Assembly (NCBI GenBank): GCA_905116865.2
Contig: CAJHNH020006968.1
Location: forward strand, 16,001 to 80,000
Reading direction: 5' to 3'
Length of the DNA: 64,000 nucleotides
DNA from: Candidula unifasciata
Lineage: Eukaryota; Mollusca; Gastropoda; Stylommatophora; Geomitridae
The translations under genes were made by a program, and so were the position numbers. How positions within the stretch are numbered: the first letter of the stretch is position 1; each line of letters begins with the position of its first letter. This document shows, piece after piece, positions 33,713-45,259 of this stretch. The notes below the pieces were generated by a model. That model was not told the DNA's origin and made no database searches. It saw nothing but the letters and a program-made list of their open reading frames with translations.

Positions 33713-35385
33713 TGACCACCCAGTACACTCCATACAGTGTCTGCTTCTGCTCTATGACCACTCAGTACACTCCATACAGTGTCTGCTTCTGCTCCATGAC
33801 CACTCAGTACACTCCATACAATGTCTGCTTCTGCTCCATGAATACCCAGTACACTCCATACAGTGTCTGCTTCTGCTCTATGACCACTCAGTACACTCCA
33901 TACAGTGTCTGCTTCTGCTCCATGAAGACACAGTACACTCCATACAGTGTCTGCTTCTGCTCCATGAACATCCAGCACACTCCATACAGTGTCTGCTTCT
34001 GCTCCATGAACATCCAGCACACTCCATACAGTGTCTGCTTCTGCTCCATGAACACACAGTACACTCCATACAGTGTCTGCTTCTGCTCCATGAACATCCA
34101 GCACACTCCATACAATGTCTGCTTCTGTTCCATGACCACCCAGTACACTCCATACAGTGTCTGCTTCTGCTCCATGAACATCCAGCACACTCCATACAGT
34201 GTCTGCTTCTGCTCCATGAACATCCAGCACACTCCATACAGTGTCTGCTTCTGCTCCATGAACACACAGTACACTCCATACAGTGTCTGCTTCTGCTCCA
34301 TGAACACACAGTACACTCCATACAGTGTTTGCTTCTGCTCCATGAACACACAGTACACTCCATACAGTGTCTGCTTCTGCTCAATGAACATCCAGCACAC
34401 TCCATACAGTGTCTGCTTCTGCTCCATGACCACCCAGTACACTCCATACAATGTCTGCTTCTGCTCCATGACCACTCAGTACACTCCATACAGTGTCTGC
34501 TTCTGCTCCATGACCACTCAGTACACTGCATACAGTGCCTGCTTCTGCTCTATGACCACTCAGTACACTCCATACAATGTCTGCTTCTGCTCCATGAACA
34601 CACAGTACACTCCATACAGTGTCTGCTTCTGCTCCATGACCACTCAGTACATTCCATACAGTGTCTGCTTCTGCTCCATGACCACACAGTACACTCCATA
34701 CAGTGTCTGCTTCTGCTCCATGACCACTCAGTACACTCTATACAGTGTCTGCTTCTGCTCCATGACCACTCAGTACACTCTATACAGGGTCTGCTTCTGC
34801 TCTATGACCACTCAGTACACTCCATACAGTGTCTGCTTCTGCTCTATGACCACTCAGTACACTCCATACAGTGTCTGCTTCTGCTCTATGACCACTCAGT
34901 ACACTCCATACAGTGTCTGCTTCTGCTCTATGACCACTCAGTACACTGCATACAGTGCCTGCTTCTGCTCCATGAACACACAGTACACTCCATACAGTGT
35001 CTGCTTCTGCTCTATGAACATCCAGCACACTCCATACAGTGTCTGCTTCTACTCCATGACCACCCAGTACACGCCATACAGTGTCTGTTTCTGCTCCATG
35101 ACCACCCAGTACACTCCATACAATGTCTGCTTCTTCTCCATTAACATCCAGTACACTCCATACAGTGTCTGCTTCTGCTCCATGACCACCCAGTACACTC
35201 CATACAGTGTCTGTTACTGCTCCATGACCACCCAGTACACTCCAAACAGTGTCTGCTTCGGCTCCATGACCACCCAGTACACTCCATACAATGTCTGCTT
35301 CTGCTCCATGACCATCCAGTACACTCCATACAATGTCTGCTTCTGCTCCATGAACATCCAGTACACTCCACACAGTGTCTGCTTA
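33713..35385. repeat. 42-bp minisatellite, about 40 units (1.67 kb)
   Basis: Unit CAGTACACTCCATACAGTGT, CTGCTTCTGCTCCATGACCA and CT. Subtypes (ACCACTCAG, ACCACCCAG, AACACACAG, AACATCCAGCAC) are interspersed, showing repeated unequal exchange. An uninterrupted 592-codon frame (TTQYTPYSVCFCSM units) runs through on +, and long frames also exist on -, as expected from a unit of 42. Changes between units are not concentrated at silent positions, so I do not call a gene. Confidence 0.95.
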
Positions 35386-35644
35386 TGTGATCCACGAGAT
35401 CTGTGCAAGATTAATGGTAGTGTCTGCATTCCCTGGCCTCATTGCAGGTTTACCATTGTTGACGCAAACGCACTTTAATTCCACCATAGCGTCCACCACG
35501 GCTTTTCTTGCTTATTTCCCCCTGATTGATCACATACATAGGCAAGTGCAAAAAAGTCTCCACATATAAGGACTTTACCACCTGGCAGTTGTTCAATATC
35601 TTTTATCCAATCCCACTGCTCATTTTTTTTAAAGACTAAGGACA
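35386..35644. other. No gene recognised
   Basis: Nothing identified between the minisatellite and SINE2. Confidence 0.4.
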
Positions 35645-35882
35645 TTTTGGCCTCTGTAGCTTAGGCGTTGCGAACGCGCTTCGTAATGCCGGGTTGCCGG
35701 GCTCGATCCCAGCTACGGGCCTTGTTCCTTACGCTGGTTACGACAGTGGTATCGAGAAGCCGACCATCCAGAAAGCAATGGCAAACTACTGGACATATAT
35801 GTGCCTAGAAAAACCACAACAGCGAAAAATGCTCAGGTTGGTTCTGCAACGTCCTGTAAAGAATTCGCAACTAATTTTAACT
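35645..35882 (+). mobile_element. SINE2 copy, well preserved
   Basis: GTAGCTTAGGCGTTGCGAAC (A-box region), GTTGCCGGGCTCGATCCCAG (B-box region), GCAATGGCAAACTACTGGAC and GGTTCTGCAACGTCCTGTAA. Confidence 0.9.
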
Positions 35883-37315
35883 ACATACATAAACATTTGC
35901 AACGTTCCTCTTACATCCCCCATCTCAGTCTTTATTTCTTGTAGCTCTTTGCTGTCCTGGTTCTGCAATATTCCTTTGCTTATGTCTTTGGCTCTTGTCT
36001 AAAGGTGTGCTCTACTTGATGTTATATTCAACACTGCACCGATGATATAAGCACAGGAAACATCTGCATGTTTAAGAATGTCTATTAACAATGATACACT
36101 CACGTATATGTCCAGTCCCTGTCCCTACTCCTTTACCAAGTCGAACATTCAATCGCACCCGTATTCAGATGTCAACACTCCGAGCATTCACATACAAGCA
36201 CGTGGTGGTTCGCCATCTTTCAAGCCACATTTTTGTTTAGGTGACTTCAGCTGTTTCCCTCGTGGTCTTTCGCCGCTAACTCTGAGCAGTAACTGTTGAT
36301 TATCTGCCTAGCTGACTTGTTGCTGAAGATGATGGTCGAACTGGCGTCTTGAAGTATTTTCATTCGTTGCCAAGTATTCTTCACATTCATACGGAATCAC
36401 AATCACGTCCTCTCACTCCCACTGGCAAACACATACTGTCTAATCAGAACGTGGTCTAAACTTATAGTCAAGTGTTGGACTTCGAATGTCGTTCTCCTAG
36501 GGTTCCCGTGGCCACACGTGATCGTTCCCCTTTTTGAGAACCTCGTTTTCTCCGAGTGTCTGGCTTTTCTCGGTTTTCTTGTGACCCTCGGGTATTCCAC
36601 CCAACCATCTTAATCAGGGAATCTCCGTGTAAAAATATCCCACATTGCAGTTCCATTGATTAATATCAAGTGCCGAATGCTGTATTGCCTCCCCTTCTAG
36701 TATAGCTTGCCCATGCTTTCTCTGCCCCTGTGGTCTGATGTATCTAACTGTATCCCGGACAATTGAACATAGCCGTCATATCCTCTTGCATCGATTGATG
36801 ATTGGCATCCTAACGTCTTTCAAGACGATAGTATTAGATATGAGGAGGCACTGGACTCACAGCCCAAGTCGACAAAGTTCATCATCTCCATAGCACAAAG
36901 CCTGGGCAGTATTGTAGAGGCGATATGTTGTCCACGCATTATGGTCCCTCCCTCGACTTGCCTTGTTCACTCCAAAGGAAATATAATACCAGTATGTGTG
37001 GAACAAAGCAGGTTGCAGAAATTGCATCATTAGATTGTCAAAATCGTAGAATAATCTTCATAAAATCCGTTCTCTCTGTGTGGCGCTGGAGTAAGTCCAG
37101 TACTAGAGAAATGTCAAGCCGTTTTTCCGATGTTCTTTCTTCTTCCATTCCAATTTGCTCTTTTTCTAAATCTTACTCTATCTTCATTACCCAGTGGAGA
37201 AGGTATCAAGCTCAATGCATGCAATCCGTTGCTCCAGCGATAATTCTTCTGAATGATTTTCGTTATAGGCAGTATATAGCAACTAATAATAAATATTATT
37301 AAAAACAAAAATAGC
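35883..37315. other. No gene recognised
   Basis: The reverse strand at about 36403-36480 reads ISLDHVLIRQYVFASG, faintly like the ID(H/Y)VLI motif near the end of LINE endonucleases. With no supporting motif it is left uncalled. Confidence 0.35.
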
Positions 37316-37316
37316 A

Positions 37317-37350
37317 GACACACACATATATACACACACACACACATACA

Positions 37351-37393
<43 letters not shown>
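37317..37393. repeat. (CA)n microsatellite
   Basis: CACACA with a few TACA interruptions. Confidence 0.95.
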
Positions 37394-37394
<1 letters not shown>

Positions 37395-38217
37395 GACGCA
37401 AATCACCAAGGCTGGCTCTCATAGAATGTTGGTTAACTAGTAGACCGCGGCTGTTACGTAAGTCTCCCTCGGGTTTTACAAATTTAAGAATTGAGCTGTC
37501 TACGTAACTGACGTCAAAGGGAATCCTATATTTTCCTGACGGTTAAAAAAAAAATGAAATTTCTTCGAATTCTGAAAATTTAAATGGCATTTCAGTTCTT
37601 TATTAATATCCTACCCCCAGATGACGTCACAGGACAGTCCAAAATTTTAGAGGGTGGTAAGACTGGGTTTCACGGTTTTCTGATGCTTAATGAACGACCC
37701 CAAAAAAAATCTATAACTGGCCCTAACCCCAACTCACCTACGTCCCACGAGTGCATGCAGCTTAGGTCCCATGACTGCATGCAGCCTATCTACCACCCCC
37801 TGAAATATTAGTCTCTCCCGTGACCTGTGGATTTCTCCTGTTTGGGGTAGGATATTAATAAAGCACCGATATTTCTTTTTCTTTCTGTTCGCCCTAGTGC
37901 CGTGATTGCGTTCTGGTGTTACAGAATAGCTGACATATTGACGCCTTTCGGCCGACACATCTAACTTCATTGGACATTAGCTCACCGGATTAATCTTCCC
38001 TCGAAAAAATACTACAGAACTTGACGGATACATCAGATAAAAGCCAAAGTTTAGACAAGTGTCTTGTTTAAGTGCGCAGTATACTCAAACATTAAAACAA
38101 TAGTAAATGAAACCGGACCATATCAGTGCATGGTTACAAACATCCTGGGGATTTAGGGCCTTATGGCTCCTACTGTCGCACACGCTTTCAGGTTAGGATG
38201 TTTATTTCGCTATTATA
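37394..38217. other. No gene recognised
   Basis: Direct repeat CATGCAGC(C/T)TA at 37754 and 37781. No exon supported. Confidence 0.4.
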
Positions 38218-38710
38218 TTTCATCATCATCATCATCATTATCATGACGTACCAGGTCCTTTGCAGAACGTCGCTCTAATCACGGTCTGTCTGAAAGAACC
38301 TCGGTCTCTCGCCAGCTCTTCCGCCTTATGTACTTACATACTCAAGGAGTCACTTATATCCGTGCCCATCTTCGTGTTGGTCGGCCCCTGCCCCTCCTCC
38401 CTGGTACCATGCCTTCTGCTATAATGTTTTCCAGTCCGTCGTGGCGCTTGATCTGACCAAAATATTTCAGCTTCTGAGACAAGATGCTGTTTATTATTCA
38501 ATCTTCCTTGATGTTTAGATCTTTAAAGATGTCAGTATTTTTCCTCTTCTTTGTCCAAGATATTCTGAGAATCTTTCTATAGCACTTCAGCTCAAAAGCC
38601 CCTATTCTCTGTCCTAAGGACTGGGAGATAGTCCAAGACTCACATCCGTATGTTGCTACATGGAAGATGCATGCTCTCAAAATTCTAACTGTGATCTCCT
38701 TGCTGGTGCT
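38218..38710 (-). mobile_element. LINE 3' end, ATG-tail family
   Basis: CATCATCATCATCATTATCA at the left is the tail seen from the other strand. In reverse: RACIFHVATYGCESWTISQS, FELKCYRKILRISWTKKRKN and, after frame breaks, a terminus matching DRVSFRQT. Copy of the family at 22240. Confidence 0.8.
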
Positions 38711-39536
38711 TAACTATAGAGTTTAATGTTATTTACTATTATATACACAGGCGCAAAAAAAAAAGAATATCGTAGACAAGAAGTAAATATGTCAGTATCC
38801 GACCTTGGCTAACCTTACAAGCTGGCACTACTAGCCCATTTATATATGTCTATACAAGAGATTTTATCTACGTCAACAGTCGGACCCAGTCAAGCGAATC
38901 ACAACTTCTGCTCTAGTAATTTACTTTCCAATATTCATCAATAAAGGCCGCTTCTTCCGCAGCCTTAACCAGAAATGCTTTAAGAAAAGGTTCTAGGCTC
39001 ATTGATCATTTCTTGCACGTTTATAGGGAGGACATGAATTAGGTATCTTTAACAGTAAATATTTGTAGGCGTCCTTTATTGAAGGTGAATATTCATCATG
39101 TTTCGTGCGTTAAACTCTAGGCTTCCGTAAATATGTCTCAGAAATGGGAAGAAGTGTTAAATTTCGTTCCTAATTCGTGTGTTTGAGGTAAGCAAGAGGT
39201 ATTTGTCAAGTCATTGTTGTCAATTTCTCAGATAATTTTAAGTAAACTTTTCGTTGCACTTCTGTGTGTGTGTTTTTCTTTTTAGTGTTTACATTTTTTG
39301 TAAATTGTAATTCTTGTTCTTCTTCACTCTCGCTTTGTTATTTTATTTTTATTTTTTTTTCTTTTTTTTTTTATAGTTAGTGTTGTTGTTGTTCTTCTTC
39401 TTCTTATGATTATTATTATTATCATTATTATTATCCACTTTTCCTCACCTATTTCGTCATTCTTCTTTTTCTTATTCTCTTTCTCCCCTTCTTCTTCTTA
39501 TCTTTCTTTTTTTTTTTCTTGATCTTTTATTATTAT
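38711..39536. other. No gene recognised
   Basis: T-rich tract from about 39340. No shared repeat. Confidence 0.4.
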
Positions 39537-39538
39537 TT

Positions 39539-39603
<65 letters not shown>
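39537..39603. repeat. (ATT)n microsatellite
   Basis: About 20 nearly pure ATT triplets. Confidence 0.95.
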
Positions 39604-39604
<1 letters not shown>

Positions 39605-40499
39605 TGCTTCCTCTTCTCTCCCTTCGTCTTGCTCTTCTGCTTGGTCGACCTGACGTCTCTTTAAAGAGCAACCTGTACTGTGTGTTGTCATAGAATAAAA
39701 TACACAGAGCTAAATTACAACATGGTGTTGTCGCATATTGTTATATATGAAAAGATGGTATCCACTGAGGACCAAACAAACAAATGAAATCTGGAATCTT
39801 TAATAACAAAGAATGAAAACATTTCTCTTTACCAAAAACACATATGTTTTTAAACAAAGACGACTGGTTCCGGGTCAGACAAATGACCTGTCATGGATCA
39901 ACAGCTTATGAGAGTTTAGTTAAGAAGATGGTACAGTGAGAATGTAGCAAGTGGGAGTTTGTGCTGACAAAACACCCCACAACATCCTCACTCGTACACA
40001 ACTACAGAGTGCCCTAAATGTAACTTCTTTATAGATTGAACGGGGTATCTGAGACTTGCTTGGTTGGCTTGTTATTCAAAACGAAATCTGTAATCTACTT
40101 CACGTAGAAGCCTAGTTGGTGAAGCACGGAGCCACATACCATACACTCCACAGTGTGAGAAAATGAGTCCTTTACTTTTGACTTACTTAGTTTCATTATT
40201 CCAGCATCCTGGATTCTTTTCCCTGTAAGCGATTTCGCAGCGGACTCCTTGCGTTGATTTCCACAGTGGTGTGATATTCAACTAACCAATTGGAAACTTC
40301 TCATGTAGCAGGTCTTTTGCAGAACGTTAGCACGCTGGCTATTCAGCCTTGTGGACATGTGTTCTAACTTACATCTGGACTGATATTTGTATTGACCTTG
40401 GCTCTAAGGTCGGCACAGTCAAAAATTGGTATCAGAATTTGTTCTGAGATGTAAAAATTGTCGATCTTGTTGAACTTCACCACACATCGAATGTTTGTT
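39604..40499. other. No gene recognised
   Basis: No supported exon or repeat family. Confidence 0.4.
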
Positions 40500-40745
40500 T
40501 CTTCTTCTTAAAGTCCACACTGTGTGGCGTTGGTAGTCATGTCTATCCACAACCTTCTGTCTCGTCTACTTTCAATCAACTCTGACACAGATGATCTTCC
40601 AAGCCATGATGTCAAAATATCCAGCATCGTGTCTCTCGGTCTCCCTCTGCCTTTTCTCCCCTCCAAATTTCCTAGTATCGTGATGTACTCAAGTTGTCTC
40701 CTTCTCATCACATGACCAAAGAATGTAGATTGTCTCTTTCTGATG
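40500..40745 (-). mobile_element. LINE C-terminal fragment with (GAA)n end
   Basis: In reverse: RRRQLEYITILGNLEGRKGR, GRPRDTMLDILTSWLGRSSV and RDRRLWIDMTTNATQCGL. Same family as 41538-42035. CTTCTTCTT at 40502 is the tail in reverse. Confidence 0.8.
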
Positions 40746-41120
40746 TGGGATCACAGTTTTCTTTGTGAGTCATTGTTTTTAAAGACATCTTCGTTACTCA
40801 GTAGGAGAGCTACTATCAAATCATTTAGCTCGTTTTTCTCTGTGTCCTGTCAAGTACGCTCACCACTCTAGCGTCGCTGGTCTGTTCACAGTACAGTCGC
40901 TGTCCAAGACATGTTTAGTAACTCCAGTCACTGAAGATCGGTAGACTCCAGCTGTGCATGCTTCCATTGTGGAGTTCTTATTATATTACGGCTACGAACG
41001 ATCTTATACACTAAATTCATCCGCACACGCAAACACATGAACAGCCAAGCCGTGACAGTATTGTAAACAAATACAATCATAATCAGCTGTATTATTCATG
41101 ATTTTAATAATAGTAAGAAA
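40746..41120. other. No gene; contains a dispersed 45-bp module
   Basis: GATCGGTAGACTCCAGCTGT and GCATGCTTCCATTGTGGAGT at 40936-40978 recur at 62000-62047. Confidence 0.45.
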
Positions 41121-41275
41121 GTTTTACCCCACCAGGACATCACACAGAGCGATAGACACCCAGTGACACAAAGTGCCACCATTCGGAAGAGGATCACCCG
41201 TGGAGAGGTCCCAGAACCCCCGTTCAACCGTTAGGTTATATTAGGGCCCCTGGCAACAGCCAGGGTGGGGCTTCA
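41121..41275 (+). repeat. Dispersed module (ACACAAAGTGCCACC), + copy
   Basis: CCCCACCAGGACATCACAC, GACACAAAGTGCCACCATTC, GTGGAGAGGTCCCAGAA and CAGCCAGGGTGGGGCTTCAA. The reverse copy is at 48600-48769, with a partial reverse copy at 44497-44566. Confidence 0.7.
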
Positions 41276-41500
41276 AAAAAGAGAAAAATTGCGTCCCACA
41301 TGGGCATGACCAAGGTATTATCTTCATAACCCAAAACTGGTGCTGAAATAGGAAGCAAGTGGGTTTTGGAAGTCAGGACGTCCAGGAGAAACTCAAAAGA
41401 CGGTTGATAGGGTGATACAGGTTTTGGACTTCACTTTGTACACAAAATAGAAAATAAATAGACCTTAATAGAGGAATTGAGGAATATATATTTTATGCCA

Positions 41501-41502
<2 letters not shown>
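41276..41502. other. No gene recognised
   Basis: Nothing identified. Confidence 0.35.

Positions 41503-41537
<35 letters not shown>
41503..41537. repeat. Poly(T) run
   Basis: Thirty-five T, ending directly at the LINE fragment. Confidence 0.95.
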
Positions 41538-41538
<1 letters not shown>

Positions 41539-42035
41539 TCTATTAAGACAAGAAAGAGAATTCTTAAAAGCTGTATAAATCATTTCTTGATTTGCGGAAG
41601 TAAATCATGTACAGTTAGTAGAATATTTAAAAATTATTTGGAAGCTGCGGAGATGTGGTTTTATAGACGAATGGTGAAAATATCGTTGACAGATACAAAG
41701 AGTAATGAAGATATCTTGAGAGAAACTGATTCATCAAGCGAACTGATTGCCCACATCAGAAAGAAATAATGTACATTCTTTGGTCATGTGACGAGAAGGA
41801 GAAAACTGGAGTATATCGTGACGGTAGAAAAGTTAGAGGGGACGAGAGGCAGAGGGAGACCGAGAGAACAGATGCTGGACAGTTTGACGTCATGGCATGG
41901 AAAATCATCTGTGTCAGAGTTGACTGAAAGTACACGAGACAGAAGGTTGTGGACATACATGGCTACTAACGCCACACGGCATGAACTTGAAGAAGAAGAA
42001 GTAGAAGAAATAGAGCAATTGATTTGCAACCCCGC
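41538..42035 (+). mobile_element. LINE C-terminal fragment with GAA-rich tail
   Basis: Encodes EMWFYRRMVKISLTDTKSNE, an in-frame stop, FFGHVTRRRKLEYIVTVEKL, GRGRPREQMLDSLTSWHGKS and RDRRLWTYMATNATRHELEE, ending GAAGAAGAAGTAGAAG. 5' truncated. Confidence 0.8.
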
Positions 42036-42239
42036 ATGATGTATAAGTAGCATAAACTGAGAACATGAAAAGGAAGTTACTGGTTATAAATACAAGTGCC
42101 AGACATGTCACTCACAACAAAACAGAAAAGAAAATTAGTAATCATGGAAATGAGATGTCTGGGAAAGGCTGCAGAAGTGACAAGCAGAAATAAAATAAGG
42201 AATTAGGTCCTAAAAGAAACAAATCGATACACAACCAAT
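42036..42239. other. Decayed sequence between LINE fragments
   Basis: Contains GAAAGGCTGCAGAAGTGACA, possibly part of the following LINE remnant. Not resolved. Confidence 0.35.
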
Positions 42240-42480
42240 TCTAAATTACACTCAAATGGTTAGCCCACTTACAGAGAATGCCTTGTGACGCCATACCCTA
42301 CAAGACATACACAAACACAGAAGAAGGGCGAAGAGCACAAGGCAGACCAAGAACAAATTGGACAAATAACATTTGAGAAACTACAACAGCGCTTAGTGTC
42401 TATGGTCGAGTCGGCAAGAAGAACAAAAAGACAATCTTATAACTCTCTAAACACCTGAAGTGGAGCTAAAGAAGTAGAAA
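42240..42480 (+). mobile_element. LINE 3' remnant
   Basis: GCCCACTTACAGAGAATGCC, GAAGAAGGGCGAAGAGCACA and GGCAGACCAAGAACAAATTG parallel, with many changes, the CATLTRMPW and GRPR region of LINE 10187. Confidence 0.5.
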
Positions 42481-43255
42481 TTATAAAAATGCTTCCCTGT
42501 GATCAAGCGTTGACAATATTAACTGGCACCTTTATTTGTTCATCAGTGTTAAACTATCGACTGACCAGGTGCCAATCACATTCAGGCGCTAAACGCCTCA
42601 AGAACTGACTAGCCAAATGTCAAGTCCAAAGACCGAGCCAGGAGGTTGGTAATTCTGTTTTGTATCATCTTTTTAAGGGAAGAAAAACCCGAATGAAGAC
42701 ATTCGCTTGAAAGATAGTATCGTAGGGATGTCTCTAGTTTTAGAATTTCACAGTTTATTAGGCTTAGAAATTGGCTGTTTAGTCAGTTAGTAGATTTATT
42801 GGTTGATTAGGTTTAGTTTGTATATATGATGTTTAGTTGGATGGTTTTGTTGGTTGATGAGTAGCTGTTTGCTTGATTTGTTGATTGGATGTTTGCTTCT
42901 TTGATTGGTCAGATGGTGGACTTTTTGGTAGTTCATTAATTTGTTGGTTGATTGATGTGTTTGTTGGTGATTTTTTGGTGGGTTGTAACGGTTGATGACT
43001 GGGTGTTTGGTTGATATGTTGATCGAAATAAAGTTTCTTTAGTTTGCTAACTCGCTGGTGGATTTATTGATTTGTCGGCGCTTGGGAAGGTTAAAAACTT
43101 AAAACCATATTTGCTCATAATATACGAAGGAATCCTTTCGATGGTCTTGTGATACAATGACCTTTTTTTTTTTACTTTCTCAAATTCGCACTCGATCTTT
43201 ATGTATGCATGTACATATCTCTTTCTCTCGTTCTGTGTGTCTCTGTTGTGTGTAT
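42481..43255. other. No gene; TTGGTTGAT-rich low-complexity stretch
   Basis: From about 42770 to 43080 TTGGTTGATT-like words recur irregularly. A similar short stretch lies at 47645-47710. Confidence 0.5.
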
Positions 43256-43290
43256 GTATATATATTTATATGTGTGTGTGTGTGTGTGTA

Positions 43291-43321
<31 letters not shown>

Positions 43322-43350
43322 AAGAGAGAGGGAGAGAGAGAGAGAGAGGT
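43256..43350. repeat. (TG)n(AG)n microsatellite
   Basis: TG runs followed directly by GAGAGA runs. Confidence 0.95.
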
Positions 43351-43469
43351 TGTCAAACCCTTATCTGTCTATTGCTACTGTATTTGTGTTGTTGTTGATA
43401 TTTGTGGCAGATTTTTCGACTGTTTGAAACTGTAATTCTCCTTCCCCGTGTTAGTTCAGGGGACCCAAT

Positions 43470-43700
43470 GTAAAGAAAACAAAAACAGACCCACTGTCTA
43501 CGCAAAAAATTTCGTAAGAAACAACTTGTTATGATCTGCCTGAAGGACAAAGAATAACCAGCTGCACACAAATAAGCCAGTAAAACGGATGTGCACGCAA
43601 AACTCAGGCCCTGGCTCAAAGCCAAAGTCCAAGCTGACGAACAAGCAGCACTTTCCTGCCAAGCTTACAGTCTGTGAACAAAGAAAAAGATGATGATGAT
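43470..43700 (-). mobile_element. REP4 copy
   Basis: CCACTGTCTACGCAAAAAAT, CCTGAAGGACAAAGAATAAC, AGTAAAACGGATGTGCACGC and CAGCACTTTCCTGCCAAGCT, ending GAACAAAGAAAAAGATGATG. Confidence 0.7.
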
Positions 43701-43760
43701 GATAATGATGATGATTAGGAAGAAGAAAAAGAAGAAGAAGAAGAAGGTGGGGGGAAGCTG
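43701..43760. repeat. (GAA)n-rich tract next to REP4
   Basis: GATGATGAT then GAAGAAGAAGAAGAAG, continuing the REP4 end. Confidence 0.8.
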
Positions 43761-43861
43761 CTGGTACTCACAAAGGAATTCTAATAAAAGGTGCCGGTGC
43801 TCACCACCACCGTTACACTAATGCTGAAAAACAGTATGCCTAAAAAAGGTGCCAATACTGC

Positions 43862-43960
43862 GTAAAGTCAGCCCAAAAAAAGCCTGACTTTGTGCCATCT
43901 GTGCATCAGGCTTCTTATGCTAGATCTACATTTATAGACCAGCCTGCGCTCACTGGAAGG
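43862..43960 (-). mobile_element. Diverged SINE1 tail fragment
   Basis: GTGCATCAGGCTTCTTATGC and TAGATCTACATTTATAGACC follow the SINE1 tail with many changes. Confidence 0.4.
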
Positions 43961-44335
43961 TTTCGGTTTAAACAACGGATAAACATCATGGCACAAGGGT
44001 AGTAACCCATAAGTTCTCCGTTCTACTTCGAACTTAAGCCTGAGTCTGAAGTATCTCAGCGAAGTGCAGGAACTACCTAGCACTGGATCCTGCAATATTT
44101 GGATACATTTTTAACTCAAAATTTTGCCCGAGCAGCGCCGTTAGGTTCTCCTTTTCTATTTCCAATAGACGAGGGATTTTTTACGTGCGCTGCAATACAC
44201 ACGGGTGTCCGATCTGATTACCCAAAGACCAGGGGAAACTACCCAAAGTCCACGTGAAAAAAAATCACAGCATTCAACGGGGTTTGAACAGGAACCTCTA
44301 GCGGACGCCATGCCTCGAGACTAAGCAGCCGCCAA
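43961..44335 (-). mobile_element. SINE3 copy with head
   Basis: CGGATAAACATCATGGCACA, ACTGGATCCTGCAATATTTG, CGAGCAGCGCCGTTAGGTTC, ACACGGGTGTCCGATCTGAT, then an A run and the reverse tRNA-like head with GGGTTTGAACAGG and ACTAAGCAGCCGCC. Confidence 0.85.
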
Positions 44336-44496
44336 ATATCTTTTTCACGGGAAGATGGAATCGACGCCATGGGAGCGGGGTTTTTTTACCAGTAAAAATC
44401 TCGCCTCAGTGTAGGACGCACATGTTTTTATTTTCATTTTAAAGCCCAAACCCAGACTGTAGTCGGAGTCTGGGTTTTGTACCCAGGTGATAGTCA
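44336..44496. other. No gene recognised
   Basis: Short stretch between SINE3 and the GTGCCACC-type module. Nothing identified. Confidence 0.35.
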
Positions 44497-44566
44497 TCAG
44501 AATAGTAGCACTTTGTGTCACCGTGTGTTTTTCGCTGGTTGTGTGGTCCTGGTGGGGTTGAATGTC
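44497..44566 (-). repeat. Dispersed module (ACACAAAGTGCCACC), partial
   Basis: AGTAGCACTTTGTGTCACCG and GGTGGGGTTGAATGTC. See the + copy at 41121. Confidence 0.55.
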
Positions 44567-44699
44567 ACTCATTTACTTCCCTGGACATTTCCTGGTATCG
44601 ATCACAGCATGGGCTTTCATGGGAGCTAAATATAAAACACCAGTTTGATATTAATTCCAACACAAAAGTTACCTCCGGCATTTTCCAGGTCTAAATTCT

Positions 44700-45010
44700 G
44701 TACGATTCTTCATTCTTCTTCGGCTTAACAGGCTGTAAACTATGGCGGAAGGTTCTGGTTGCTCGTCCACCTCTGGATATTAGTCTTGTTCCAGAGCCTG
44801 AGTGTTGCGTGCTCATCAGTTTTACAGATCTCACTTTTTTTGTAAGCAGATTGTTGGTTCCTTGCCTCTCAGGCCGATGCACTCCGACTTCGAAGGAAGT
44901 CCCCAGTTAGTCGACTCTCACGACATGCTTTTTGGAGAGACACTGGGTCTATTCTTGTTTTCCCCACCAATGGGGTCCCCGAACCCACACGTGGATATGT
45001 AGAAATAACA
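44700..45010 (+). mobile_element. REP4 copy, long
   Basis: CTTCTTCGGCTTAACAGGCT, GAAGGTTCTGGTTGCTCGTC, TGAGTGTTGCGTGCTCATCA, CCGACTTCGAAGGAAGTCCC and TTAGTCGACTCTCACGACAT. Among the best-preserved copies. Confidence 0.75.
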
Positions 45011-45248
45011 TCTTAAGGATGAGAATCAAACAGCTACAAATCCCGCAAACCCCGTTTAACCGCAGAGCCACAAAGCCGTTTTACTGGGGCTCCACGAGAC
45101 GGTTACGAGGTATTTATAAAGTTGTACACAAAAGACTTGAATCTCAGGCCCACCAAACTCCTAAACTCAAAACAGCAAAAGAGAAACAACGAATAAAAAT
45201 ATCTCAGACGCTTACGCCTGGTTACCTCCCTTCCTTTACTTCCTAATT
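45011..45248. other. No gene recognised
   Basis: Nothing identified up to the LINE target duplication. Confidence 0.4.
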
Positions 45249-45259
45249 ACTTCTTGATT

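Noticed and set aside
36403..36620. Possible LINE endonuclease piece (ISLDHVLIRQ)
   Set aside because: Only one short motif-like word. No catalytic residues or neighbouring RT could be found.
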